DNA of 64,000 nucleotides from Zhongshania aliphaticivorans (GTDB lineage: Bacteria; Pseudomonadota; Gammaproteobacteria; Pseudomonadales; Spongiibacteraceae). The DNA is taken from assembly GCF_902705855.1 (NCBI RefSeq), contig NZ_CACSIJ010000001.1, positions 485,751 through 549,750 on the forward strand, given 5' to 3'. Below, one piece after another: positions 1 through 8,764 of the stretch. The translations under genes were made by a program, and so were the position numbers. How positions within the stretch are numbered: position 1 is the stretch's first letter; every line of letters begins with the position of its first letter. The notes under the pieces were generated by a model. It was not told the DNA's origin. It saw only the letters and a list, made by a program, of their open reading frames with translations, and made no database searches.

Positions 1-337
1 CACCTTTGAAGCCGCCCACCGACTTCCGAACGTACCGGAAGGACACAAATGCGCCCGCCTTCACGGTCACAGTTTCCTTGTCAGAATATTTATCGCCGGG
101 GATATCGACCCACACACCGGATGGCTGATGGACTTCTCTGAGGTGAAGACGATATTCGCCCCCATTTATGAGCAACTAGACCACCATTATTTAAATGATA
201 TAGCGGGTCTCGAAAATCCCACCAGCGAAAATCTCGCCATCTGGATTTGGAAACAATTAAAGCCACGTTTAAACGCACTAAGCCAGATCGAAATCAGAGA
301 AACGTGCACCAGCGGGTGCATTTACAAGGGTGAGTAA
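1..337 (+). CDS. queD: 6-carboxytetrahydropterin synthase family protein (QueD), 3' part
   Basis: The 5' end lies outside the window; the reading frame starts at base 2 and ends at TAA 335-337. The product shows the QueD/PTPS signature: a zinc-ligand His in FEAAHRLP, then a catalytic-type Cys followed by a second zinc site in [11 protein letters not shown]. Further on come the WLMDFSEVK and LDHHYLND segments and a late ENLAIWIW stretch. QueD converts 7,8-dihydroneopterin triphosphate to 6-carboxytetrahydropterin in the queuosine (7-deazaguanine) pathway, in the cytoplasm. The missing N-terminus is probably only a few residues. No other queuosine gene is visible in the window. Family assignment is firm; exact substrate is inferred from family. 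Confidence 0.9.
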   Translation, partial: TFEAAHRLPNVPEGHKCARLHGHSFLVRIFIAGDIDPHTGWLMDFSEVKTIFAPIYEQLDHHYLNDIAGLENPTSENLAIWIWKQLKPRLNALSQIEIRETCTSGCIYKGE

Positions 338-789
338 TATTTACGTTACGCACCATTTACGAGCAAGCCGATGCAAATCTCAATCAATAAGTGAAAATAC
401 GTAACAGGTAACAACATATAGCTCTTGACGTAACACTTATTCACAGATAGAGGCTAAAATTCAAAAACTCATCGCTTAGCGCCAAAAGATCACACAATAG
501 ATTCAAAAAATCACACAACTTATTGTTTTTAATAGAGTTTATAAAAATGACTATTTTTTGAACAATTTGTTAAACTCCCGATTAAGCCTCCTTCTCCTGC
601 CATAACCTACAACTTACCCACCAAGTTATCCACAGATACTGTGGACAAGATTTCTCGCCAATAACAGCACCGAAGCGTTACTACAAGCGCTATTTTGGCT
701 TTATCTGCAACCTCCGAGCATTTCTCTACTGCACAATATTCAAGATTTGCCAAAGGTGTTGAGATGAAGCTAGTGGCTATACGGGGGCT
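338..789. other. AT-rich intergenic region with DnaA-box-like sites
   Basis: This gene-free stretch lies between queD and the porin promoter. It holds TTATTCACA at 437-445 and TTATCCACA at 626-634, both fitting the DnaA box TTATNCACA. The second is followed closely by TGTGGACAA (640-648), a degenerate box on the other strand. A short motif, TCACACAA, occurs twice (490-497 and 511-518). No open frame with a convincing start was found. Whether DnaA binds here is unknown. Confidence 0.4.
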
Positions 790-820
790 GTGTCATCATT
801 TCGTCACAATAAAAGAATTT

Positions 821-854
821 CTGTCATATATCTGTAATATAAATGTCGCAGAAT
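821..854 (+). promoter_or_regulatory. Pho box and -10 element of the porin promoter
   Basis: CTGTCAT (821-827), four A/T bases, then CTGTAAT (832-838) form the 18-bp direct-repeat Pho box bound by PhoB, with one mismatch. Ten bases further lies CAGAAT (849-854), a 4/6 match to a -10 box at the spacing usual for PhoB-activated promoters, which lack a good -35. Weaker half-sites lie upstream (GTGTCAT 790-796, TCGTCAC 801-807). The placement before an OprP/OprO-type porin fits phosphate control. Confidence 0.7.
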
Positions 855-926
855 TGCGGCAACAATAAGTGCGCACCATGCCGTACAAAACTTCTGCCAC
901 CACAGACACTGCTGAACGAGGATGCA

Positions 927-2381
927 ATGACAACACTTACGCCCCCATCACACCCAATTTTTCCGCGCACATTCAAACACTCTCTTGCGACCGCACTTGT
1001 GACACTGGGCTTATTATCAGCAGGCGTCACCGCCAATGCCGCCAGCCAAGATCAGCTCAACCTCTATGTTGATCGCGAGACTAAGCAAGTCTTCACAGAA
1101 CCAGGCCCCAATCGAATCAAGCTTGGCACCTTCGAACCGGCCTCCGAAAATAATTCAGCGCTAGATGAGGACAAGCTTAAGGTCTCTACAGCGCCCAAAA
1201 TCGGTATGGAAAAAAAAGGCTTAATAGTCACATCTGCCAACAATGATTTCTCTATGAATATCGGCGGACGCATTCACGCGGACAGCACCACCCACCTTAA
1301 TGACGATCTGCAAAAACGCAGCAGCGGCGACCCCGCCGAAGCGGTCTCTGGCACCGAGTTGCGTCGCGCGCGACTGGCACTGCGGGGCAGTTTCAATCGC
1401 GATTTTTCTTATAATATTGAAGCGGACTGGGGCGGCAACAGCGTTTCTCTAAAAGACGTCTTAGTGACATACCACGCCACCCCCCAATTAGAAATTACCA
1501 TTGGCAATCAAAAACACTCTGTAAGTATGGAAATCGATGAAAGCTCAAACGACATTATGTTTAACGAGCGCTCCCTGTTATCTGCACTCACCCTCCCGCA
1601 TTTTGACCGCGCGATGGGTATCAACGTTAAAACAATGGGTGAAAACTGGTCGCTAAAAGGGGGTATCTACGGTGACGCCGTCTCCTCGAGCGGCGACGGC
1701 GCTGATGAAGGCGGCGGCCTCGGGGTTCGGGGAAGCTTCGCACCTATCAACGAGTCGGGCAAACTAGTACACCTCGGCGCCAGCTTCGGCCTGCGTAAGG
1801 CCAATGACAATAACAGCCTGAGTAACGGTAAAACACCGCGCCTGCGCTATGAAACCACCAATATGTCTGACTTATACCTCAGCGATACCGGCAGTATTGC
1901 TGGATTTGAGGAAATTCAACTGTCAGGACTTGAGTTCGCCGCCATGCGTGGCCGCTTCTCAGCCCAAGCCGAATTAGGCCAAGCCGACATCAAGCGCGAT
2001 GGCGGATCAGACTTGCGCTTTAATGCCCACTACCTCCAGCTAGGTTGGACGCTAACCGGAGAAGCGCGCAACTACCGAGGCTCAGATGGCGAGTTTAAGA
2101 TGCTGAAGCCCCGCAATAATTTTGATCTCTCTCAAAACCATTGGGGCGCTTGGGAATTGGCCTTGCGACTAGATGAGTTAGATTTAAGCGATGCGGACAT
2201 TGAGGGTGGCAGTCAGCAGCGATTCAGCCTCAATTTAAATTGGTATCTAAACGCTAATCTGCGCATTCTGTTCGGTTACAGTCGAGCCTACGATGTCGAG
2301 TCCGGCCCTCTGATTCAACATAGCGGTGGCGAAGCAGATAATGTCGATATTTTCTCTCTCCGCACTCAATTTGCGCTATAA
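927..2381 (+). CDS. Phosphate-selective porin O/P family outer-membrane porin
   Basis: 484 residues from ATG 927, which has GAGG five bases upstream. A longer frame from 843 is possible but would begin at or before the expected transcription start of the Pho-box promoter. Residues about 1-38 look like a signal peptide ending in VTANA-A. The rest has the alternating aromatic/polar pattern of a beta-barrel, with the OprP/OprO-type start MNIGGRIHAD, the ELRRARLALRG strand and the NFDLSQNHWGAWELALRL strand near the end, and a C-terminal Phe-x-Leu-type end (TQFAL). OprP/OprO form trimeric channels for phosphate or pyrophosphate. The Pho box upstream supports that role, but substrate choice cannot be read from the sequence. 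A hairpin terminator follows at once. Confidence 0.88.
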   Translation: MTTLTPPSHPIFPRTFKHSLATALVTLGLLSAGVTANAASQDQLNLYVDRETKQVFTEPGPNRIKLGTFEPASENNSALDEDKLKVSTAPKIGMEKKGLIVTSANNDFSMNIGGRIHADSTTHLNDDLQKRSSGDPAEAVSGTELRRARLALRGSFNRDFSYNIEADWGGNSVSLKDVLVTYHATPQLEITIGNQKHSVSMEIDESSNDIMFNERSLLSALTLPHFDRAMGINVKTMGENWSLKGGIYGDAVSSSGDGADEGGGLGVRGSFAPINESGKLVHLGASFGLRKANDNNSLSNGKTPRLRYETTNMSDLYLSDTGSIAGFEEIQLSGLEFAAMRGRFSAQAELGQADIKRDGGSDLRFNAHYLQLGWTLTGEARNYRGSDGEFKMLKPRNNFDLSQNHWGAWELALRLDELDLSDADIEGGSQQRFSLNLNWYLNANLRILFGYSRAYDVESGPLIQHSGGEADNVDIFSLRTQFAL

Positions 2382-2408
2382 AAAAGGCGGCTCTGCGGCC
2401 GCCTCTTT
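2381..2408 (+). terminator. Rho-independent terminator of the porin gene
   Basis: AGGCGGC (2385-2391) pairs with GCCGCCT (2398-2404) around a six-base loop, followed by C and three T. It begins at the stop codon. The T-tract is short, but an A-run precedes the stem, so it may also serve the convergent SulP gene. Confidence 0.75.
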
Positions 2409-2479
2409 ACGATTTACACTTTAATCAAGCAGCGTAAAAGCAGCGGACGGATATATAAACCGCCCCGCTGCTACGCTCT

Positions 2480-4123
2480 TCATTCCATAACAGGTATACC
2501 CGTCACGGTATCCATATTGTTCGCATCGCTAGATTTCACTACCGCTGCGGCGGCTTTTAGAGCCTGCAAACGCGTTGCGTAAACGCCGTCTCCAGGCACA
2601 CCACTGTTCATACCCTCGAGTACCTTTTGCACATCGGCATTCATACCCGCCAAGTACAACAGCTTATCGCTGCTGGCAGCATCACTCGCAATGGTTTCGA
2701 CAGCCAAAACCGCAGACACATCGAGAAATGGCACGCGAGAGAAATCGAGTATAAGCACTTTGGTACCAAATTCACTGTGCTCTCGCACATGGTGACCAAG
2801 ATCAGCAGCGGCGCCAAAGCTTAATGGGCCACTAAACTCGAATAGCGCAACGCGATCTCCGCACTCGGCCAAACAGGCTTTCTCTACATCTGAATCTAAA
2901 TGCTCAGGCGTGTTTTTCAAGCTGGCGATCTGCAATTGACCCACCTGCTTCACAAAAGCCAATGCAGCCAATACCACACCCGCAGCCACTGCGGTAATCA
3001 AGTCGACAAATACCGTCAGCGATAGCACCAAGACCATTAGGGCAAGATCCCAACGCGGGCCGTGATTTGCACGCTTAATGTAGTTCCAGTCGATAATATC
3101 TAAACCAACCTTGACCAAAATACCCGCCAATACCGCTAAGGGGATATTCGAGGCTAGCGGCCCCAAGCCCAGCACAATAGTTAACAGTAATAGCGCGTGA
3201 ACCATACCCGAGAAACGAGTACGCCCCCCGGAGCGGATATTCACTACCGTACGCATCGTTGCACCAGCACCGGCGATACCACCTATAAGGCCAGCGACGG
3301 TATTACCAATGCCCTGACCAATCAGTTCTCGGTTACTGTCGTGACGCTGGCGGGTCATATTGTCTGCCACCAAGGATGTCAACAAACTGTCTATTGAACC
3401 CAGCACCGCTAAAATAAACGCAGCTTCAACGACCAACAGCGCTTTGCTTTGCTCGAAAACAGGCCAATGCAAACCTGGCAAGCCTGATGGGATCTCTCCA
3501 AGTACCGGAACGTCTAGTAAGAAGAAAGCGAGCAAGGTACCCACAATCAAGGCTGCAAGCGGTCCAGGCAAATATTTACCGACCCTAGCCGGCCAGAAAA
3601 ACACCAATGCCAAGGTACCCAAGCCGAGGGCTAAGTTAGCAAAATTAATGTCCATCACTGCGTTTGGTAGTTTCGCCATCGCACCTAGCGGATCGCCAGG
3701 AGAATCGTGCCCCAACAGCGGCCCCATTTGCAGGATAATAATAATGGCGCCGATCCCCGTCATGAACCCCGAGATGACAGGATAGGGAACAAGACGAATA
3801 TATTGGCCGACCCCAAGAAAGCCAAAGGCAATTTGAAGAACCCCCGCCAACATGACCGTGGTGAAAATCAATGCGGCGTCACCAGATAAGCTGGCAAACA
3901 AACCCGCCAGCACCACCACCATTGGACCGGTTGGGCCAGAAATTTGCGAAGCGGTGCCGCCAAACAAGGCCGCAAAAAAGCCAACAGCAATGGCGCCGTA
4001 GATACCGGCCATTGGCCCCAAGCCAGATGCCACCCCTAGCGCCAAGGCTAATGGCAGCGCGACAACCCCGGCGGTGATACCGCCGGTAATGTCGCCGGTG
4101 ATCGTGTCGCGATCTAACTTCAT
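2480..4123 (-). CDS. SulP family anion transporter with STAS domain, probable bicarbonate transporter
   Basis: 547 residues. The N-terminus (DITGDITGGITAGVVALPLALALGVASG) is typical of SulP/SLC26, with about 10-12 hydrophobic segments to roughly residue 400 and a cytoplasmic STAS domain at about 420-520 (VLILDFSRVPFLDVSA). SulP proteins carry sulfate, bicarbonate, dicarboxylates or other anions across the inner membrane. The gene starts inside the end of a beta-carbonic anhydrase gene (ATGA overlap at 4120-4123), so the two are translationally coupled. That pairing favours bicarbonate as substrate (inference). An alternative is sulfate, but no sulfur-assimilation gene is near. Confidence 0.88.
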   Translation of the reverse strand: MKLDRDTITGDITGGITAGVVALPLALALGVASGLGPMAGIYGAIAVGFFAALFGGTASQISGPTGPMVVVLAGLFASLSGDAALIFTTVMLAGVLQIAFGFLGVGQYIRLVPYPVISGFMTGIGAIIIILQMGPLLGHDSPGDPLGAMAKLPNAVMDINFANLALGLGTLALVFFWPARVGKYLPGPLAALIVGTLLAFFLLDVPVLGEIPSGLPGLHWPVFEQSKALLVVEAAFILAVLGSIDSLLTSLVADNMTRQRHDSNRELIGQGIGNTVAGLIGGIAGAGATMRTVVNIRSGGRTRFSGMVHALLLLTIVLGLGPLASNIPLAVLAGILVKVGLDIIDWNYIKRANHGPRWDLALMVLVLSLTVFVDLITAVAAGVVLAALAFVKQVGQLQIASLKNTPEHLDSDVEKACLAECGDRVALFEFSGPLSFGAAADLGHHVREHSEFGTKVLILDFSRVPFLDVSAVLAVETIASDAASSDKLLYLAGMNADVQKVLEGMNSGVPGDGVYATRLQALKAAAAVVKSSDANNMDTVTGIPVME

Positions 4124-4797
4124 ACCGCCACTCCATGCTCGGCAAACAAATGACTGTAGGCCGAGTCCATCAACTCAAACTGTTGGCGCTCCTCGTTGTA
4201 GCATTCAACGTCACCACTGGCGATATTGTAAATCCAACCGTGCAAACGCACCTTTCCACTTGACAGCTTGGCTGCCACCGCCGCGTGAGTACGCAGATGC
4301 TGCAACTGTAGAAGCACATTCTCTTTAGAGACTTCGTCTAAATGACACTTATCGATATGACCGTGGCGCTCCTTTACGACCTCTCGCGCTGCACGGCAGT
4401 GGCCAAGCCACTCTTTAACGTGCGGCAAATCCTCTAAGGCGCTCGGATCAATCGCCCCCTTCATTGCACCGCAGTCACTGTGGCCACACACCACAATGTG
4501 CGACACCCCAAGGGCTGCCACAGCAAACTCGATGGATGCCGTCATGCCACCAGTCTGATTGCTGTGCGGCGGCACAACATTGCCGGCATTACGACAGATA
4601 AATAAATCCCCCGGCTGAGTTTGGGTTAGCATCCCAGGGTCGATACGTGAATCGGCGCAAGTGATAAATAATACGTCCGGATTTTGCCCATTCGCCAATT
4701 TGCGAAATGCAGCCTCCTTTGCTGGATACACCTCGTTTTGAAATCTAGCAACACCTTGAATAAGCTCTTCCACAACCACTTCCTCGTTAATAAACAA
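4120..4797 (-). CDS. Beta-class carbonic anhydrase
   Basis: 225 residues, normal length for the family. The zinc ligands are visible: Cys47 with Asp49-Arg51 in CADSRIDP, and His106 and Cys109 in GHSDCGAM. The enzyme interconverts CO2 and bicarbonate in the cytoplasm. It is the first gene of a two-gene operon with the SulP transporter and faces away from a LysR gene across a 96-bp gap. The arrangement resembles the cynR/cynT layout, but no cyanase is present. Its product would hydrate CO2 or use bicarbonate brought in by the partner. Confidence 0.95.
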   Translation of the reverse strand: MFINEEVVVEELIQGVARFQNEVYPAKEAAFRKLANGQNPDVLFITCADSRIDPGMLTQTQPGDLFICRNAGNVVPPHSNQTGGMTASIEFAVAALGVSHIVVCGHSDCGAMKGAIDPSALEDLPHVKEWLGHCRAAREVVKERHGHIDKCHLDEVSKENVLLQLQHLRTHAAVAAKLSSGKVRLHGWIYNIASGDVECYNEERQQFELMDSAYSHLFAEHGVAV

Positions 4798-4893
4798 ACT
4801 AGAGTCGATATAGAACTGATTATCCTTTGATAGTTTAATAACAAGGTATAGTATTTACTGATATCTTTTAGCTATAAGAAAAAAGGCGCGATT

Positions 4894-5835
4894 GTGGCAT
4901 CAAAAATAAAATCCCCAAGCATAAAGCAATTAAATTATTTTGTAGCGGTAGCCAAACACGCCAGTTACCGACGTGCTGCAGAAGAATTGGGAATGAGTCA
5001 ACCCGCTCTGACCAATCAAATTGCGATTCTTGAGTCCACACTTAATACACCGCTATTCGAACGCTCCCGCGCCGGCACACTGCTTTCACCCAGCGGCAGG
5101 GATTTACTTGATGGCGCGCGCCAAGTTTTACTGAGTATGAAAGAATTTGAGGACATGGCCGCCGCCAAAAGTGACGGTCACCAAACAACATATCGGCTAG
5201 GGGTACCCCCTACTGTCGGTCCCTATTTACTACCTCATATATTACCGGACCTGCACGATCTTCACGTCAATTTGAAGTTATATGTACGCGAAGCTGCTCA
5301 CCGAGAATTACAAAAAGATTTACTCGATGGTATTTACGATTTAGCCATCGTTCCGCTGCCACTGACCATTCCCCAACTTGCCATGACACCGTTATTTATT
5401 GAGCCCTTAAAATTTGTGGTGCCCTCAAACCACCCACTTGCCGGGCAAAAAAATATTACGCCGAGCAAATTACGCGGCGAAAAAATATTAACCTTGGAAG
5501 AAAAACATCACTTTCATTTACAGGTGCAGGAAATATGCGAACGTTGGGGCGCCGATCTGCAACGGGACTATGAAGGCACCAGCTTGGACACCTTACGGCA
5601 AATGGTGGTAATGGGAATGGGGGTTGCATTTTTACCGGGGCTCTACGTGCACTCAGAAATGCACAACCCAGAAGCGCTTTACGTTTGTGAATTACGCAAT
5701 ATTCCCATCCTGCGGAAACACGCGCTGGTCTGGCGCCCTAACGCTCCGAATAGAGCGTTTTATCGAGAGCTAGCCGCCGACATACGCGCAATCATCAATA
5801 AGCGATTGCGCGATGTTGTCGTCACTACCCGCTAG
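4894..5835 (+). CDS. LysR family transcriptional regulator
   Basis: 313 residues from GTG 4894. The start is set by the helix-turn-helix: IKQLNYFVAVAKHASYRRAAEELGMSQPALTNQ begins near residue 9, as is usual, whereas the next ATG (4993) would cut the motif. Residues about 90-300 form the two-lobed effector-binding domain. Divergent transcription from the carbonic anhydrase-SulP operon suggests that it controls that operon and itself from the 4798-4893 gap; the effector is unknown. The 3' end overlaps the stop of the convergent PQQ-dehydrogenase gene by four bases. The ribosome-binding site is weak (AAAAAGG-like). Confidence 0.88.
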   Translation: MASKIKSPSIKQLNYFVAVAKHASYRRAAEELGMSQPALTNQIAILESTLNTPLFERSRAGTLLSPSGRDLLDGARQVLLSMKEFEDMAAAKSDGHQTTYRLGVPPTVGPYLLPHILPDLHDLHVNLKLYVREAAHRELQKDLLDGIYDLAIVPLPLTIPQLAMTPLFIEPLKFVVPSNHPLAGQKNITPSKLRGEKILTLEEKHHFHLQVQEICERWGADLQRDYEGTSLDTLRQMVVMGMGVAFLPGLYVHSEMHNPEALYVCELRNIPILRKHALVWRPNAPNRAFYRELAADIRAIINKRLRDVVVTTR

Positions 5836-8003
5836 CTAAAACTCATCGCAATACCGAGAAAATAAGCCACCACGCCATAAAACCAGGTTTTTAGCGCCCG
5901 CCACCAATCTGACTGCTCGCGACTTTCTTTATCGACATTGGCCTGTTCTAAAATATAAGCGTGCAAGGCGAATGCGTCCTCTTCACTTAGTACCTCAGAG
6001 AAGCCAACCATCCCCGCCTTTTTCATCACACCATCCAAGACAATGGCGTTAAAATTATCGTGAAATGCCGTCGGTAAATGACGTAAATCAGGTATCGCAC
6101 CATTTGAAATAACTTCTGTGCCATGACACGCACTGCAATAGCTATAGTAGAGTGTTCGGCCTTTTTCTAAAATGCGCTTATCATCAGTCAAGCGCGCCGG
6201 CGGCTCATGCATTTGCTTAAGCGGATTATCTGGTAGCGCTGGTGCAGTTCCACCTAACTTAAAGGTAAGCACACGACTTGGCGGTGGCGCGACCTCTTGC
6301 TCAAGGCCCGCAATCAAACCGAATGCACCGCCCCAACCTGCCAGAATTGTCACATACTGCTCGCCATCAACTGTGTACGTTACTGGCGGTGCCATTACGC
6401 CTGTATTCGCGTTAAACGACCACAGCTTTTCACCATTATCCGCACGAAATGCCAACACTTCGCCTTCAGCTGAACCCTGAAATACTAAGCCTCCTGCAGT
6501 TGCCAACAAGCCACCATTCCAAGTTAATTTATGTGGAACTTCCCAAACCGCCTTTTGCGTTGCGGGGTCCCAGGCTAATAATGCACCCTGGGTAATTTTA
6601 CTGGTGAGTAGCTGAGCTAAAATAGGATCGGCAACCGACTGCTGCTGCATGTAAATCCCTAAGTTCCACTGCCCCCATTGATACAGATAATCATCAATAG
6701 CTTTATATTCAAACAAGCTATTAATAACAGGAATATAAACCAAACCTGTTTGCGGGCTGTACGCCATCGCTTGCCAGTTGTGGGCCCCCATGGAAGACGG
6801 GCGGATCATCTGTGGATCATCTAAATAGCGCGCATTTTTAGTTTCAACAGGACGCCCTGTCTCTAAATCATAGTGCGTCGCCCAATTCACATCAGAATAA
6901 GGTTCAGCAGAAAGTAATTTCCCATTTTCCCGATCGAGAATAAAAAAGAAACCATTTTTAGGCGCGTGCCAAATAACTTTGCGCTGCTCACCTTTAACAT
7001 CCATATCCGCCAACATGATATGTTGACTCGCGGTGTAATCCCAAGACTCCGCAGGCGTTTCTTGATAGTGCCAAATGTATTCACCAGTATCGGGATTCAA
7101 AGCAACAATAGACGATAAATATAAATTATCGCCACCTTCAGGACTGCGAATTTTCGCATTCCAAGGAGAGCCATTGCCGACACCAATATACAACTGATCT
7201 AATTCGTTATCGTAAACAATAGAATCCCATACTGTGCCGCCGCCACCGTATTCCCACCATTTACCCGTCCACGTTTCGGCTGCAGCTTTCATAGCGTCAT
7301 TTTCAAAACCATCAGCGGGATTAGCCGGCACCGTATAAAAACGCCAAAGTTGCTCCCCGGTATTCACATCGTAAGCGCTCACATAACCACGCACACCGTA
7401 TTCTGCGCCGCCGTTACCAATAAACACCTTTCCGTTGGCAACCCGAGGTGCGCCGGTGATTGTGTAGGGGTATGATTTTAAATCAGCGGTTTCTACTTCC
7501 CACACTTTCTCACCGCTAGCCGCATCTAAGGCTATCAAACGCGCATCAAGCGTACCGAATATTATCTTCCCTTCATACGCAGCGACACCGCGATTCACCA
7601 CATCACAGCAGGCCATTTTCGCCCACTCTTTCGGAACCTGCGGATCATATTTCCACAGCAGTTTTCCGCTTCGCGCATCAAGTGCGTACACCACGCTCCA
7701 GTTGCCCGTCAAATACAGCACGCCGTCAATGACAATGGGGGTAGCCTCGAGACCACGGTTATAATCAGTGTCAAAAGACCATGCCAAACTTAAATCTGCG
7801 ACATTGCCAACATTAATGCTATCGAGTTCGCTATAACGCTGCTCTTTATAATCCTTGCCATATGAAAGCCAATTGTCTGCCGAATTAGCGATAATACTTT
7901 CAGTATTAACCGTGACTGAAGCATTAGCCAAGGTGAACATTGAATGGAATATTGCGGCAACAACAAGTATTGACGGCACAATATTTCTACTCAGTTTTAA
8001 CAT
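5832..8003 (-). CDS. PQQ-dependent quinohaemoprotein alcohol dehydrogenase with C-terminal cytochrome c and membrane segment
   Basis: 723 residues. A signal peptide (1 to about 28, ending in TLANA) is followed by an eight-bladed propeller with repeated YALDARSGKLLW-type tryptophan motifs. The adjacent Cys132-Cys133 (MACCDVVNRG) form the vicinal disulfide typical of PQQ alcohol dehydrogenases, and ESWDYTA carries the likely catalytic Asp. A cytochrome c domain follows, with CSACH at 623-627 and a candidate Met ligand near 665. The last 20 residues (WFYGVVAYFLGIAMSF) look like a membrane anchor, which soluble type II enzymes lack. It oxidises an alcohol or aldehyde in the periplasm. No PQQ-synthesis gene is in the window. 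Confidence 0.9.
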   Translation of the reverse strand: MLKLSRNIVPSILVVAAIFHSMFTLANASVTVNTESIIANSADNWLSYGKDYKEQRYSELDSINVGNVADLSLAWSFDTDYNRGLEATPIVIDGVLYLTGNWSVVYALDARSGKLLWKYDPQVPKEWAKMACCDVVNRGVAAYEGKIIFGTLDARLIALDAASGEKVWEVETADLKSYPYTITGAPRVANGKVFIGNGGAEYGVRGYVSAYDVNTGEQLWRFYTVPANPADGFENDAMKAAAETWTGKWWEYGGGGTVWDSIVYDNELDQLYIGVGNGSPWNAKIRSPEGGDNLYLSSIVALNPDTGEYIWHYQETPAESWDYTASQHIMLADMDVKGEQRKVIWHAPKNGFFFILDRENGKLLSAEPYSDVNWATHYDLETGRPVETKNARYLDDPQMIRPSSMGAHNWQAMAYSPQTGLVYIPVINSLFEYKAIDDYLYQWGQWNLGIYMQQQSVADPILAQLLTSKITQGALLAWDPATQKAVWEVPHKLTWNGGLLATAGGLVFQGSAEGEVLAFRADNGEKLWSFNANTGVMAPPVTYTVDGEQYVTILAGWGGAFGLIAGLEQEVAPPPSRVLTFKLGGTAPALPDNPLKQMHEPPARLTDDKRILEKGRTLYYSYCSACHGTEVISNGAIPDLRHLPTAFHDNFNAIVLDGVMKKAGMVGFSEVLSEEDAFALHAYILEQANVDKESREQSDWWRALKTWFYGVVAYFLGIAMSFS

Positions 8004-8053
8004 GATAATTTCCCACGTTTATTTTATTTATCTTTCATTCAAATACTGCCAGC

Positions 8054-8635
8054 TCAAACAAGCTCTGGATTAAACCCGACTTTATCCTTATAAAACGCCA
8101 TTATTTCCACGATATCTTTTTCGTAATCACCCGTTGGGTAAAAGACCTTACCAATACCGGTCGTTCGCGTCTTAGTATCAAGAAAACCCAAATAAATTGG
8201 CACTCCGGCACCAACTGCAATGTGATAAAAGCCCGCCTTCCAATGCTCAACCTTGCTGCGGGTACCCTCGGGGGCAATTAACACCATCAGCTCATCTCGC
8301 GCAGCGTACTGCGCAACCATCTGGTCAACGGTGTTATGGGCCTTGCGGCGATCTATACCGATACCGCCAAGCCAACGCATAAGTGCACCGCCCCCCCCCT
8401 TCGGAAATAAACTGTGCTTACCTACCCAGTGCGGATCTAAACCTAACACAAAGGCCACCACCATCATGGTTGGGAAATCCCAATTACTGGTATGCGGCGC
8501 CGCAATCAGCATGTATTTTTTATCGATAGGTTTTTCGCCTACGATTCGCCACCCAATCAAGCACGTTATGATTTTAAATATCACACGGAAAAAGCCGCTC
8601 ACTAAAGGCGTGCTAAAAATAGTACGGGTTTGCAT
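8054..8635 (-). CDS. Lysophospholipid acyltransferase family protein (PlsC-like)
   Basis: 193 residues. It has the acyltransferase motif I variant HTSNWD (His-x4-Asp) near residue 48 and motif III APEGTRS near residue 119, with hydrophobic stretches before and after. The family adds acyl chains to lysophosphatidate or related acceptors at the inner membrane; this short type is often annotated as 1-acyl-glycerol-3-phosphate acyltransferase, but the acceptor is unproven. Codons for Lys-Gly-Gly-Gly-Gly include nine consecutive G (8391-8399), a slippage-prone tract. A gap of about 130 bp separates it from the isomerase gene upstream on the same strand. Confidence 0.8.
   Translation of the reverse strand: MQTRTIFSTPLVSGFFRVIFKIITCLIGWRIVGEKPIDKKYMLIAAPHTSNWDFPTMMVVAFVLGLDPHWVGKHSLFPKGGGGALMRWLGGIGIDRRKAHNTVDQMVAQYAARDELMVLIAPEGTRSKVEHWKAGFYHIAVGAGVPIYLGFLDTKTRTTGIGKVFYPTGDYEKDIVEIMAFYKDKVGFNPELV
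8391..8399 (-). repeat. Nine-base poly-G tract in the acyltransferase coding region
   Basis: Nine consecutive C on the + strand, that is nine G in the coding strand, at about codons 79-82. A change of one or two bases would shift the frame before motif III. Such tracts can drive phase variation; none is shown here. Confidence 0.6.
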
Positions 8636-8764
8636 GAAGTGCGGTCACTCAACAACTGACAGAAATCAATCCGCCGCTGTATTTATTTTGGTTACAGGGA
8701 GTTTACCAACTAGCAGGGCCAGCACAAGCGCCCTGTTATTCAGTGAGAGGAAATTAAACGATTC

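Noticed and set aside
437-648. The DnaA-box region as a chromosomal origin
   Set aside because: Only two exact boxes, no dnaA/dnaN/gidA neighbour and no clear set of AT-rich unwinding repeats; kept only as a low-interest observation.
843-926. Upstream start for the porin (28 extra residues)
   Set aside because: It begins at or before the expected transcription start of the Pho-box promoter, and the extra residues do not fit a signal peptide.
3360-3785. 141-codon frame on the plus strand within the SulP gene
   Set aside because: It is antisense to a clear membrane transporter, has low-complexity composition and no ribosome-binding site.
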